Shown: positions 9,172 through 19,349, counted from the stretch's first letter. The stretch is 64,000 nucleotides of DNA from an uncultured Clostridia bacterium (GCA_946184295.1 CAMHEZ010000003.1:1-64000); one strand, 5' to 3'. Numbers and translations are program-made. The notes: generated by a model not told the origin, from the sequence alone.

Positions 9172-10065
9172 ATGAAAGTTACCGAAAAAAACAGACAATG
9201 GAAAGGGACACTGCTCCTGCTGCTGACGGCGGTGATCTGGGGACTGGCGTTTGTGGCGCAGCAGGTGGGCGCCGAGTACCTCGGCACCTTCAGCTTCAAC
9301 GGCATCCGCTTTCTGCTGGGCGCGGTTTCGCTGGCGCCGGTCATCGCACTGTTTGAACGCGGGAAGACCGACGGCACGGGGCGCAAAAAGCTGCTGCCCG
9401 CCTCGCTGATTGCGGGCACGGTGCTGTTTCTCGCCTCGGGCTTGCAGCAATACGGCGTGCAGCTCGGCGTACCGGCGGGCAAAGCCGGCTTTATCACGGG
9501 ACTGTATACGGTCATCGTGCCGCTGCTCTCCTTTCTGCTCTTTCGCAAGCGCACCAACGTCTTTATTTGGCTGGGCGCACTGGTGGCCGTGAGCGGTCTG
9601 CTGCTGCTCAACCTCGACGACACCTTCACACTGACCGTCGGGCCGGGGGAACTCTGCCTGCTGGCCGGTTCGGTGATGTGGGCGGTGCATATTCTGGTGA
9701 TCGACAAATTCGTCGCGGAGGTCAGCCCGCTGCGCTTTTCTCAGATGCAGTTTATCGTGTGCGGGGTGGAAAATATGCTGTGCGCGGCGCTGTTTGAAAC
9801 CGTGACGCTGACGGATATCCGCATGGCAGCGGTTCCGCTGCTTTACGGCGGTATCATGTCGGTGGGCGTGGCATACACCTGTCAGGCGCTGGGACAAAAA
9901 GAATCCGACCCGACGGTTGCCGCCATCATCTTTTCGATGGAATCGGTGTTCAGCGTCATCGGGGGCATTCTGATTCTGCACGCGCACATGGCGTGGCAGG
10001 GCTACGTCGGCTGCGGACTGATTCTGGGCGGCATTCTGCTGGCACAGCTCAAGGGCACGAAATAA
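9172..10065 (+). CDS. EamA/DMT-family transporter
   Basis: About 10 TM segments; LLTAVIWGLAFVAQQ motif. Confidence 0.9.
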   Translation: MKVTEKNRQWKGTLLLLLTAVIWGLAFVAQQVGAEYLGTFSFNGIRFLLGAVSLAPVIALFERGKTDGTGRKKLLPASLIAGTVLFLASGLQQYGVQLGVPAGKAGFITGLYTVIVPLLSFLLFRKRTNVFIWLGALVAVSGLLLLNLDDTFTLTVGPGELCLLAGSVMWAVHILVIDKFVAEVSPLRFSQMQFIVCGVENMLCAALFETVTLTDIRMAAVPLLYGGIMSVGVAYTCQALGQKESDPTVAAIIFSMESVFSVIGGILILHAHMAWQGYVGCGLILGGILLAQLKGTK

Positions 10066-10264
10066 GCGAAGCATAATTAGCCGCGCATGCGGCGCGGGAG
10101 TCCAGGGGGTGCAGGCACCTCCTGGCAGGTCAAGGGCAGCGCCCTTGCGGGGCATGGGGCGGCGCCCCACGAGGGAGGCTTTAGCCGACCGAGCAAGACG
10201 CGCCAAGACCCGCAACAGAGGCGGGCGAATCCGAATCAGCTTTCGACCAAAATTGATTTCCCTG
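10063..10264 (+). repeat. Intergenic multi-hairpin repeat, copy C
   Basis: Hairpin core plus the same 14-mer right end caaaattgatttcc (10248-10261) as copy B; starts at the eamA stop codon. Confidence 0.85.
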
Positions 10265-10281
10265 AGGGAGGACATAAGCCA

Positions 10282-11091
10282 ATGGACAACGGTATCCGCT
10301 ATTATGACATCGGGCTGAACCTGTTTTGCCGACAGTTCAGAAAACCGGAACAGATCATCGCCGATGCGTGGAATGCGGGGGTTTGCTGCATTCTCACCGG
10401 TTCGGACATGGCGTGCAGCCGGTCGGTGGAGACTTTTATCCGCCGACGCGAACGCGGCATTCCTGTCTACGGCACGGCGGGGATTCATCCCCACAACGCC
10501 GACCGCGCACAGAAAAGCGACTTTCTGGAAATCGAACAGCTGATTCTCGGCAATCCGCTGCTGGTGGCTGTGGGAGAATGCGGGCTGGATTATGACAGAA
10601 TGTATGCCACGCGTGAAAACCAGCTGCGCTGTCTCGACCATCACATCATGCTCGCGGAGCGGCTGGGCAAGCCCATGTTTCTGCACGAGCGGGACGCGGC
10701 CAAGGATTTCGCGGCACGCTTCGCCAAGCACCCGGAAGTGTGCAGACGCTCGGTAGTGCATTGCTTCACAGGCGACCGCCGGACGGTAGAAACGTATCTC
10801 GAAATGGGCTTTTCCATCGGGGTGACGGGCTGGATTTGCGACGACCGCCGCGCCGCCGCGCTGCGTGAGGCCGTGCGGGTTATTCCGCCGGACAGGATTC
10901 TCATTGAAACCGACGCGCCCTATCTCACGCCGCGTAACGTGAAGGGGCTGGACCGTACCAATGTGCCGCAGAATATCCAATACGTCGCGCGGGAGCTGGC
11001 ACAGTATATGGGCATGACGGAGCAGGAGCTGATGGCGCACGCGAAGGAGAATACTGAGAGGCTGTTCGGGTTGAAAGAGAAAAATAATTAA
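10282..11091 (+). CDS. TatD-family metal-dependent hydrolase
   Basis: GIHPHNA, VGECGLDYDR, VHCFTG, ETDAPYLTPR motifs; start MDNGIRYYDIGLN; upstream part of the ORF is repeat C. Confidence 0.92.
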   Translation: MDNGIRYYDIGLNLFCRQFRKPEQIIADAWNAGVCCILTGSDMACSRSVETFIRRRERGIPVYGTAGIHPHNADRAQKSDFLEIEQLILGNPLLVAVGECGLDYDRMYATRENQLRCLDHHIMLAERLGKPMFLHERDAAKDFAARFAKHPEVCRRSVVHCFTGDRRTVETYLEMGFSIGVTGWICDDRRAAALREAVRVIPPDRILIETDAPYLTPRNVKGLDRTNVPQNIQYVARELAQYMGMTEQELMAHAKENTERLFGLKEKNN

Positions 11092-11280
11092 GCGAGCGTA
11101 TGCGAGCGCGGGAGTGCAGGGGGACTGGTCCTCCTGCCGGGTCTCGCTTTCGCTAGCGAAAGCTGGGGCAATCGCCCTTGCGGGGGCCGGGGCAGCGCCC
11201 CGGGAGGGAGGCTTTAGCCGACCGAGCAAGACGCGCCAAGACATCGGATCAGCCCGGGCGAATACGGATTCGCCTGACCC
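11091..11280 (+). repeat. Intergenic multi-hairpin repeat, copy D
   Basis: gctttcgctagcgaaagc (11146-11163), ccggggcagcgccccggg, aggctttagccgaccgagcaagacgcgccaaga, gcgaatac right-end motif. Confidence 0.82.
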
Positions 11281-11289
11281 TGTTTTTCA

Positions 11290-11422
11290 TCTGAGCTGGT
11301 TCCGCTCGCTCAGCCTGCGGCTTCGCTTGTGGGACGCTGTCCCACTCCCTGCTGGGGCGCTGCCCCCGTCCCCGCCAGGAGGTCCAGACCCCCTGGACTC
11401 CCTTAATTGCGCTCCGCGCTTC
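11290..11422 (-). repeat. Intergenic multi-hairpin repeat, copy E, inverted next to copy D
   Basis: - strand reads ccagggggtctggacctcctgg, gtgggacagcgtcccac, agccgcaggctgagcgagc. Confidence 0.8.
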
Positions 11423-11449
11423 TATATCTTACACTACGGAGGGAACATC

Positions 11450-11800
11450 ATGCGATTTCTGGCAGTACTGATCGCGCTGGCCTGTGCGCTGGCTCTGTTC
11501 ATCAAGCTGGCGGAGGACAAATACCTCGTGCCGTTTCTCGACAAGCTACTGTTTCATCAGGCCTTCACCCCCACCGAAAAGGCCGTCCTCATCAAAAAAA
11601 CCGAGGAAACCGCCGTCAACTCCGACGGCACCGAGTACACCAATCTGGTGCTGCGGTTCGTCACAGAGGGCGGCGAGATCAAATGCTACGTGACCGGCCG
11701 GGTCTACCGGCAGGTCTGCGAGGGCATGGAGGGTATGCTGACCCACCGGGGCACGCTGTTTAAATGCTTCGACGTGGGCAGCGTGAGAATCGGCAGATAG
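11450..11800 (+). CDS. Small uncharacterised protein with one N-terminal TM segment
   Basis: RBS ggaggg before ATG at 11450; upstream part of the 11114 ORF is repeat D/E sequence. Confidence 0.65.
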   Translation: MRFLAVLIALACALALFIKLAEDKYLVPFLDKLLFHQAFTPTEKAVLIKKTEETAVNSDGTEYTNLVLRFVTEGGEIKCYVTGRVYRQVCEGMEGMLTHRGTLFKCFDVGSVRIGR

Positions 11801-11809
11801 GAGCCTCCC

Positions 11810-12532
11810 ATGAAATTTGAAAATATCCAAGCGATTCTCTTCGACTCGGCCGGCGTATTGAACACCACCGCCACGGGCAACTGGTTTCTCTCCCCCCGAT
11901 TCTTTTCCTACGTTGACAGGGAACAGTACGACGCCTTTTCCCCGGACAAGCGGCGTGCCGCCTTTCGCCCCGCCGCCCACTATCTCAACGCCCAGAAACG
12001 CATTGTCACACTGGACGAAGAGCTGGCTCATTTCAAACGCTACTATGAAATTTTCTTTGAGGCGCTGCCCGAACTCGGCGTTACCCAGGAGCAGGCGCAC
12101 GCCATTGCAACCGATCTGGTCTATAACACCGATAAATACGCCTTTTATGAGGACGCGCTGCGGCTGGTTCCCGCCTATCGCAAGACCCGCAAGCTGGCGG
12201 TTATCTCCGACGCGTGGCCTTCCCTGCGCGACGGCTACAAGGCCTGCGGCCTGTACGACTGCTTCGACGCCTTCGTGATTTCGTCGGAGCTGGGTACCCT
12301 CAAGCCTGACCCGCTCATGTATCAGACCGCGCTCGACGCGCTGCGCATTCCGCCGGAGCAGGCGGTCTTTATCGACGACACCCCCGCCAACTGCGAAGGC
12401 GCGACAGCCTTGGGCATTCCCTCGCTGCTGCTCTGCCGCAGCAAGCGGAGATATTGGGCCTACAAACTCATCAGCGCGACCAAACCCTACCGCGTGATTG
12501 ACAATCTTGACCAATTGCAGAAACTGCTTTGA
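11810..12532 (+). CDS. HAD-family hydrolase
   Basis: AILFDSAGVL, ISSELGTLKPDP, FIDDTPANCEGA motifs. Confidence 0.88.
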   Translation: MKFENIQAILFDSAGVLNTTATGNWFLSPRFFSYVDREQYDAFSPDKRRAAFRPAAHYLNAQKRIVTLDEELAHFKRYYEIFFEALPELGVTQEQAHAIATDLVYNTDKYAFYEDALRLVPAYRKTRKLAVISDAWPSLRDGYKACGLYDCFDAFVISSELGTLKPDPLMYQTALDALRIPPEQAVFIDDTPANCEGATALGIPSLLLCRSKRRYWAYKLISATKPYRVIDNLDQLQKLL

Positions 12533-12562
12533 CAGTGACGAAACATAGAAAGATGAGGCAAA

Positions 12563-14572
12563 ATGGGAAAAGTAAAACTTCTGGATAAACACACGGCGGA
12601 ACTGATCGCGGCGGGGGAAGTGGTGGAACGTCCCTCGTCGGTGGTCAAGGAACTGGTGGAAAACTGCATTGACGCGGGCGCGAGCGTCATCACCGTGGAA
12701 ATCCGCCACGGCGGCACGGCATATATCCGCGTCACCGACAACGGCGAGGGCATCGCCCCCGAGGATGTACCGACGGCCTTTCTGCGCCACGCCACCAGCA
12801 AAATCCGCACCGGCGAAGATTTGGACTGCATCGCGACGCTGGGCTTCCGCGGGGAGGCGCTGGCCTCCATTTGCGCGGTATCCAAGCTCGATCTCATTAC
12901 CCGCACCGCCGCCTCCGATGAAGGCGTGCATTACGTCATTCATGGCGGCGAGGAAACCGTGAGCGAACCGGCGGGCAGTCCTGTCGGCACGACCATTATC
13001 GTGCGGGAGATGTTCTACAACACCCCCGCGCGGCGCAAGTTCCTGAAATCCGACAAGGCCGAGGGCAACGCGATTGCCTCGGTGCTTGACCGCGTCGCGC
13101 TCTCTCACCCGGAGATTTCCTTCCGTTTCGTGCGGGACGGCAAGGAAGCGATGCTCACCCCCGGCGACGGCAAGCTCAAATCCGCGATTCACGCGGTGCT
13201 GGGGCGGGAATTTACCGCCGGTCTGCTGCCGGTCAAATACACCTACAACGGCGTGCGCGTGGAGGGCTTCCTTTCTCGGCCGGTCAACGCGCGTCCCAAC
13301 CGCTCGATGCAGATTTTCTTCATCAACGGCCGCTACGTGCGCAGCCGCACCATGCAGAACGCGCTCGAAGAGGCCTGCAAGGGCGCGGTGATGATCGGCA
13401 AGTATCCCGCCTGCGTGCTAGGTGTGAGTCTGGACTGTTCGGCGGTAGACGTGAACGTCCACCCCGCCAAGCTGGAGGTGCGCTTCACCAACGAGCGCCC
13501 GATTTATGAGGCCGTATTTTTCGCGGTCAAATCTTCGCTCGCGGAGTTCGACGCGCCGCGTGAGATGGAACTGCCCCAGACCCGCCGGGTCAATGTCGCG
13601 CCCAATATGCACGAATACAAGGGCGTGCAGGTCAGCCTGAGCGAAACCGCACGCGCTGACGCGATACGGCAGCGCGTACAGAGCGCCGCAACGGCTCCGA
13701 CGCATGACAACGCGCCGGTCTTGCCGAAAACACCCGTCCGTCCGGCGGAACCCCCGCAAAAAACCGTTCCGTCGCACGATAAACCGGATACGCCGGTCGC
13801 GTCTGCTGTGCCCCCGCCTCCCACCTACGCGGAGACGGTGCGCGCCGCCGAGCCCGAAATTCACGGCACCCTGCCGCCGGTTCCAAACGATACCGACACG
13901 GAAATATCCGCTGCGCCCTCCCTGCCCGCAGCCGTCCCCGCCGGGGACATCGGGGCGGCGGTCGATGAAATCAAGGCCCGCACGGAGAGCTTCCTGCTGC
14001 CGGATTACCGCATCGTCGGCGAGATTTTCAACACCTATATTCTCATCGAATCGGGCGGGGAGCTGATTATGATTGACAAACACGCCGCCCATGAGCGCCT
14101 GATCTTTGAGCGGCTGATGAAAAACAGGGAGCACCCCGAAAGTCAGATGCTGCTCACCGCCCTTCCCGTCACGCTCGACAAGAAGCAGTACGAGCAGGTC
14201 ACGGACAACCTTGACCTGCTGGCACAGGCGGGCTTCGAGGTCGAGGACTTCGGCACCGGCACGGTGATTCTGCGCAGCGTGCCGGCGATTCTCTCGGGCG
14301 AGGACGCGGAAGGCGCCTTTCTGGAAATTGCGGGCAAACTGGGCGACCGGCTCAACGCCGTCACCACCGACCACATGGAATGGATTTATCACACCATCTC
14401 CTGCAAGAGCGCCATTAAGGGCGGCGACAAAAACGTCGCGGCGGAGCTGAGCGAACTGGTGCTCACGCTCATTCACAATCCCGACGTGCGCTACTGTCCC
14501 CACGGCAGACCCATCTACATCTCACTTAAGCAGCGGGAGATTGAAAAATATTTCGGGAGAATCCAGTCATGA
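12563..14572 (+). CDS. mutL: DNA mismatch repair protein MutL
   Basis: AAGEVVERPSSVVKELVENCIDAGA, TLGFRGEALASI, DKHAAHERLIFE. Confidence 0.97.
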   Translation: MGKVKLLDKHTAELIAAGEVVERPSSVVKELVENCIDAGASVITVEIRHGGTAYIRVTDNGEGIAPEDVPTAFLRHATSKIRTGEDLDCIATLGFRGEALASICAVSKLDLITRTAASDEGVHYVIHGGEETVSEPAGSPVGTTIIVREMFYNTPARRKFLKSDKAEGNAIASVLDRVALSHPEISFRFVRDGKEAMLTPGDGKLKSAIHAVLGREFTAGLLPVKYTYNGVRVEGFLSRPVNARPNRSMQIFFINGRYVRSRTMQNALEEACKGAVMIGKYPACVLGVSLDCSAVDVNVHPAKLEVRFTNERPIYEAVFFAVKSSLAEFDAPREMELPQTRRVNVAPNMHEYKGVQVSLSETARADAIRQRVQSAATAPTHDNAPVLPKTPVRPAEPPQKTVPSHDKPDTPVASAVPPPPTYAETVRAAEPEIHGTLPPVPNDTDTEISAAPSLPAAVPAGDIGAAVDEIKARTESFLLPDYRIVGEIFNTYILIESGGELIMIDKHAAHERLIFERLMKNREHPESQMLLTALPVTLDKKQYEQVTDNLDLLAQAGFEVEDFGTGTVILRSVPAILSGEDAEGAFLEIAGKLGDRLNAVTTDHMEWIYHTISCKSAIKGGDKNVAAELSELVLTLIHNPDVRYCPHGRPIYISLKQREIEKYFGRIQS

Positions 14573-15513
14573 GCGGGCGCGTCAAGGTGGCGGCGGTCGT
14601 CGGTGCGACCGCTTCGGGCAAGACCGCGCTGGCGGTTTCGCTGGCCGAACGGCTGGACGGCGAGGTCATTTCCGCCGATTCCATGCAGATTTACACCGGA
14701 CTGGCCATCTCCACCGCCAAGCCTACCCCGGAGGAAATGCGGAGCATTCCCCATCACCTGATCGACTTTGTCGCCCCCGAAGAAGCCTTCTCGGTGGCGC
14801 GTTACTGTGAACTGGGGCATGAAGCCATTGCCGCCATCACGGCGCGGGGCAGACTGCCGCTGGTCTGCGGCGGCACGGGACTGTATGTGGACTCCCTGCT
14901 CAACAACATCATCTTTGCCGAAATTCCCGAGGACGCGGCCCTGCGCGAGCGGCTCAACGCCGCATTTGACACATCAGGCGGCGAGGCAATGCTGCGGCGG
15001 CTGGCGGACTGCGACCCCGAAACGGCGCAGAAACTCGCGCCCGCCGACAAAAAACGCATTGTCCGCGCGCTGGAGGTCTACACCCTGAGCGGCACGACGC
15101 TTGCGGAGTGGAACCGCCGCTCCCGCAGCTGTCCCGACCGCTACGACACGGTCATCATCGGTCTGGGCTGGCGCGACCGTCAGAAGCTCTACGACCGCAT
15201 CGACCGGCGGGTCGATCTCATGCTGGAAGCCGGACTGGTGCAGGAGGTGCGGGACTTCTACGCGTCCCACGCGGACGGAAAAACGGCGGTGCAGGCCATC
15301 GGTTGCAAGGAGCTGCTGCCCTATCTTCGCGGGGAGGAACCGCTGGATACGGCGGTGGAACGGTTGAAGCGGGAAACCAGAAGATTTGCAAAACGACAGT
15401 TGACATGGTTCCGCCGAAATGATAAAATAATATGGATATACGCTGATGAATACGCGTCCTATGACGAGCTGGTTGACCGCGCGGAACGCCTGATTAGCGG
15501 AGCGAATGCGTAG
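14569..15513 (+). CDS. miaA: tRNA dimethylallyltransferase
   Basis: GATASGKTALAVSLAERLDGEVISADSMQIY; ATGA overlap with mutL. Confidence 0.97.
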   Translation: MSGRVKVAAVVGATASGKTALAVSLAERLDGEVISADSMQIYTGLAISTAKPTPEEMRSIPHHLIDFVAPEEAFSVARYCELGHEAIAAITARGRLPLVCGGTGLYVDSLLNNIIFAEIPEDAALRERLNAAFDTSGGEAMLRRLADCDPETAQKLAPADKKRIVRALEVYTLSGTTLAEWNRRSRSCPDRYDTVIIGLGWRDRQKLYDRIDRRVDLMLEAGLVQEVRDFYASHADGKTAVQAIGCKELLPYLRGEEPLDTAVERLKRETRRFAKRQLTWFRRNDKIIWIYADEYASYDELVDRAERLISGANA

Positions 15514-15565
15514 CGCGGGAGTGCGCTGGACGCGCCAAGACGAAAAACAAGGCAGGCGCATACAG
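15491..15565 (+). repeat. Intergenic repeat, copy J (internal-deletion derivative), overlapping the miaA 3' end
   Basis: gattagcggagcgaatgcgtagcgcgggagtg ... gacgcgccaagacgaaaaacaaggcaggcgcata matches element ends without the central hairpins. Confidence 0.7.
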
Positions 15566-15593
15566 ATGATAAAAACAAAAGGGGGCAGGCCTG

Positions 15594-17273
15594 ATGGCAC
15601 AGGACAAGCAAACAGACGAAAACAACGGAAAAAAGCCGCGCTTTGATTTCAGAAGCGCCGTGCAATCCGTTACCAATCTCTTTCACGCGGCTCCCCGAAG
15701 CGACGCGCCGGAGCCGCCGCGTCACACAGTGGCCACGCCTTCGCAGGCGCCGAGCCACGCTCACGAAACCGTACGCCAAGCCGCACCGGAGGAAAACCGG
15801 GTCGGCGACGTGCTGGACACGGCGGGTATGCCAAAGCCAAAGCCCTCGTCGGTCAATTTTCACGCGTTTGACGGGCTGTACGGCGAAAAATCAGAGAACC
15901 AAGCACAAGACCACTACGAGAGCGAAGCGGAACGCGAATTTGACCGGGGCTACGTCGGCAGCGCCAATGTGACCATCCGCGGGCTGATGCGGGAATACAC
16001 CAAAAAACTGTGGGTCAGAATGGCGCTGGGCGCCTTCGGCCTCCTGCTGGCGGTGTTTCTGGCCTATCAGTTTTACCTGCGGGTTTACACCGGGGTCAAG
16101 ACCGAAACCGCCACCATCACCTATTATTCCGAGACCATCGACGTGGAGGGCGTAGCCATTCGGGACGAAACACTCATCGGCGGCAGCGTGAGCGGCGCGG
16201 CGGTCAGCGCGGTCAAAAACGGCGAAAAGGTGCTCAAGGGCGAGCCGGTTATCAATCTCTTTTCCTCCGCCAAGGCGGCGGAGGCCTATGAACGCATCGC
16301 CGAGATCGACCGTCAGATCGCCGAGCTGGAAAGCATGGTGACGGCCTCGGAGGACAGCGCCAATGCGGTACACAATATTGACAACCTGCTGGACGAACAG
16401 ATGATGCTGCTCAGCGACTTGGGCGGTCGCGGCGACATGAGCCAGCTCGACGATATCAAGGGCGAGGTTTCCTATCTGCTCAACAAGCAGTTGGTCGCCA
16501 TGCGCAAGGTGGAAAACTATCAGGACAAGATCGACGCGCTCACCAGCGAAAAAGAACGTCTTTCGGCTGCCAACGCGCAGGCTCCCGCAACGGTCAACGC
16601 CCCCACTTCGGGCTACTACATTGATTCGCCCGACGGCTATGAATCCTTGCTCACCCCTTCCATGCTGGACACACTCACCCCCGCCGGACTGAAACAGATC
16701 ATGTCCCGCAAGGTGTCGGTGCCGGAAAACTCGGCGGGCAAGCTGATGAAGGACTTCACCTGGTATCTGGCGTGCCCCGTGCCCGCGCAGGATGCCAAAG
16801 ACGTTCTCGCGGTCAAATCCGTCTACACGCTGCTGCTGCCCTATTCCGAAACCGGCAGTCTGCAAGCCACGCTCATGGCTTTGAACCCCGACGAAAACGG
16901 CAAAACCGTTCTGGCAATTTTCAAATGCACCACCCTCGGCTCGGAGTTGTGCGATCTGCGCACGCAGCCGGTCAAGATACAAATCCGCTCCTTCAAGGGC
17001 TTCAATATCAAAAAGGACGCGCTGCACGTCCGTATTCGGCAGAAGGAGGACACCGATGAGGAAGGGAACACCTATTCCTACGAGGAACGTCTCCCCTGCG
17101 TGTATATTCAGGTGGGGCACCAGATTTATCCGAGGCTGGTGGATATTCTCTATAACAACGACAAATTTGTGATATGCGCCGTGAACGACAACGGGGACAG
17201 CGAATACCTGTCGGTTTACGACGAAGTGATTACGGAAGGACGGGGACTGTATGAACGAAAGATCGTGGAATGA
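15594..17273 (+). CDS. HlyD-family-like membrane protein, common neighbour of yggS/sepF in Firmicutes
   Basis: Single TM segment followed by an adaptor-like region (SETIDVEGVAIRDETLI...NGEKVLKGEPVINLF). Confidence 0.75.
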   Translation: MAQDKQTDENNGKKPRFDFRSAVQSVTNLFHAAPRSDAPEPPRHTVATPSQAPSHAHETVRQAAPEENRVGDVLDTAGMPKPKPSSVNFHAFDGLYGEKSENQAQDHYESEAEREFDRGYVGSANVTIRGLMREYTKKLWVRMALGAFGLLLAVFLAYQFYLRVYTGVKTETATITYYSETIDVEGVAIRDETLIGGSVSGAAVSAVKNGEKVLKGEPVINLFSSAKAAEAYERIAEIDRQIAELESMVTASEDSANAVHNIDNLLDEQMMLLSDLGGRGDMSQLDDIKGEVSYLLNKQLVAMRKVENYQDKIDALTSEKERLSAANAQAPATVNAPTSGYYIDSPDGYESLLTPSMLDTLTPAGLKQIMSRKVSVPENSAGKLMKDFTWYLACPVPAQDAKDVLAVKSVYTLLLPYSETGSLQATLMALNPDENGKTVLAIFKCTTLGSELCDLRTQPVKIQIRSFKGFNIKKDALHVRIRQKEDTDEEGNTYSYEERLPCVYIQVGHQIYPRLVDILYNNDKFVICAVNDNGDSEYLSVYDEVITEGRGLYERKIVE

Positions 17274-18006
17274 TGCCGCGTCGGAGGCGCTGGCGCAGCG
17301 CTTTCACGACGTGGAGGAGAATGTGAAGGTCATTCGCGAGCGGTTGGCGGAGGCGGCGATCCGGTCGGGACGTGCGCCCGAGGACGTGACGCTGATGGCG
17401 GTCACCAAGACCGTCCCCGTGGAGGTCATCAACCACGCGCTCTCGCTCGGCATCGACTACATGGGCGAAAACCGCGTGCAGGAGCTCAATGGCAAATACG
17501 ACGCGCTTGACAAGGACGGCAGGCACATTCACCTCATCGGCCACTTGCAGACCAACAAGGTCCGGCAGGTCGTGGGCAAGGTGGAGATGATCCAGTCGGT
17601 GGATTCCGAACGCGTAGCGGCGGCGATTGCCGCCAGAAGCCGCGAGCTGGAGCTTGTGACGGACGTGCTGGTGGAGGTCAACATCGGCCGCGAGGCCAAC
17701 AAATCCGGCGTACTGCCCGAGGCGGCGCAGGAACTCATCTGTCAGATCAGTGAATTAGATGGTATCAATGTACAAGGGTTGATGGCAATTCCGCCCGCAG
17801 ATTGTGAAATCACACAAACCAGACGATATTTTGAAGAAATATACAAACTGTTTATTGACATTGGCTCCAAAAAAACACATAATAGTAGTTATACGATGAA
17901 ATGTTTGTCGATGGGGATGTCGTCGGACTATGCCGAGGCCGTGTTGGAAGGCGCGACCATGGTTCGCGTCGGCACCGCGCTCTTCGGCAGGCGCATCTAC
18001 CAATAA
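17251..18006 (+). CDS. YggS-family PLP homeostasis protein
   Basis: LMAVTKTVPVEVINHALSLGIDYMGENRVQE, HLIGHLQTNKVR. Confidence 0.95.
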   Translation: MNERSWNDAASEALAQRFHDVEENVKVIRERLAEAAIRSGRAPEDVTLMAVTKTVPVEVINHALSLGIDYMGENRVQELNGKYDALDKDGRHIHLIGHLQTNKVRQVVGKVEMIQSVDSERVAAAIAARSRELELVTDVLVEVNIGREANKSGVLPEAAQELICQISELDGINVQGLMAIPPADCEITQTRRYFEEIYKLFIDIGSKKTHNSSYTMKCLSMGMSSDYAEAVLEGATMVRVGTALFGRRIYQ

Positions 18007-18033
18007 ACCCAACATATACGGAGGTTCAACAAC

Positions 18034-18582
18034 ATGGCATTCTGGAACAACAAGGCGAGAAGAAACAACGTCTACGACGACGAAGGCGCAATGGAAGGCG
18101 AGTTTGACTACGAAGACGAATTTGAGGGAGAGCAGGAGGACGACGACGAATTTGGCGAAGAGCCTTACGCGGAGCGCGGCTTTTCCGAGCCGGCCCAGCC
18201 CCAGCCGCAGGCGGCTTCGGCCAGAAGACAGACCTACTCGGCCGCGCCCAAATCGTCCGCACCCACCGAGGGCCGCGGCGTGCTGAACATTCACGCGACC
18301 GCGCAGCTCCACGTCATTATCCGCAAGCCGGAGACGATTGAGGACGCCAAGGAAATCGCGGACAGCCTGCTCGAGAGAAACACGGTCATCGTCAACCTCG
18401 AAAACACCAACAAAGAGGTCGGCCGCCGCATTCTCGACATTCTCACCGGCGTGACCTATGCCAATCACGGCGCGCTCACCCAGGTCGCTCACGCCACCTT
18501 CATGGTGACGCCCTATAACGTCGGCATTATCGGCCAGGACGTCATCGGCGAGCTGGAAAACCGCGGCGTATTCTTCGGTTAA
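18034..18582 (+). CDS. sepF: Cell division protein SepF with acidic disordered linker
   Basis: Position between yggS and ylmH; C-terminal SepF domain (VIIRKPETIEDAKEIADSLLERNTVIVNLE). Confidence 0.94.
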   Translation: MAFWNNKARRNNVYDDEGAMEGEFDYEDEFEGEQEDDDEFGEEPYAERGFSEPAQPQPQAASARRQTYSAAPKSSAPTEGRGVLNIHATAQLHVIIRKPETIEDAKEIADSLLERNTVIVNLENTNKEVGRRILDILTGVTYANHGALTQVAHATFMVTPYNVGIIGQDVIGELENRGVFFG

Positions 18583-18587
18583 TCGCC

Positions 18588-19349
18588 GTGCGCAGCCATC
18601 ACGACGGCAGCGAAGACAGGCTGCTGGAGGCCAGACTGGAAGATGCCGTAACGCTCTGTGAACGGCGGGGCGCCCCCGTCTTCACCGACTTTCTCACCGA
18701 AGAGGAACAGGCCCGTGCCGCCGCGTTTCTGAAGCGGCAGGGCGTGACGTATCGCTTCTTCGGGGGCTTTGAGGACGCGGAGCGCCGTATGCTCGGCGTC
18801 TTTCCGCCCTATGAGGAACCCGATACGGCTCTCTTTCCCATAGATTCGGTCACGGTGCGCTGCCGCGCCGCAGACAAATTGGAGCACCGCGCGGTGCTCG
18901 GCACGCTCATGGCGCAAGGCATTGAACGCGGCACCGTGGGCGATCTGCTCATCGAACCGGGCCGCTGCGTATTCTTCTGCCGTCCCACGGTCACGCGGGC
19001 ACTGCTCGACGGCATCGACAAGATGGGCGGCACGGGCGTGACGCTCACGCCGGGTCACGACGAACCGCTCCCCCCGGCGCACAGCTTTCAGACCGTCACT
19101 GACACAGTGGCTTCGGCCCGGCTGGACTGCCTGGTGGCGGCACTCGCAGGCACCGGCCGCACGCAGGCCGAAGCGCTCATCACGGCGGGCAGCGTGCGGC
19201 TCAACGCCGTGGAATGCAAAAAGGTTTCCCAGACCGTGCGCGAGGGCGACAAGATCACCGTGCGCGGCACCGGGAAATTTATCATTGATGACATCAGCCA
19301 TGTCACGCGCAAGGGAAGACTGATACTGTCTGCCCGCAAATATATATAA
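18588..19349 (+). CDS. YlmH-family S4 RNA-binding protein (GTG start)
   Basis: C-terminal S4 domain (RLDCLVAALAGTGRTQAEALITAGSVRLN); synteny. Confidence 0.9.
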   Translation: MRSHHDGSEDRLLEARLEDAVTLCERRGAPVFTDFLTEEEQARAAAFLKRQGVTYRFFGGFEDAERRMLGVFPPYEEPDTALFPIDSVTVRCRAADKLEHRAVLGTLMAQGIERGTVGDLLIEPGRCVFFCRPTVTRALLDGIDKMGGTGVTLTPGHDEPLPPAHSFQTVTDTVASARLDCLVAALAGTGRTQAEALITAGSVRLNAVECKKVSQTVREGDKITVRGTGKFIIDDISHVTRKGRLILSARKYI

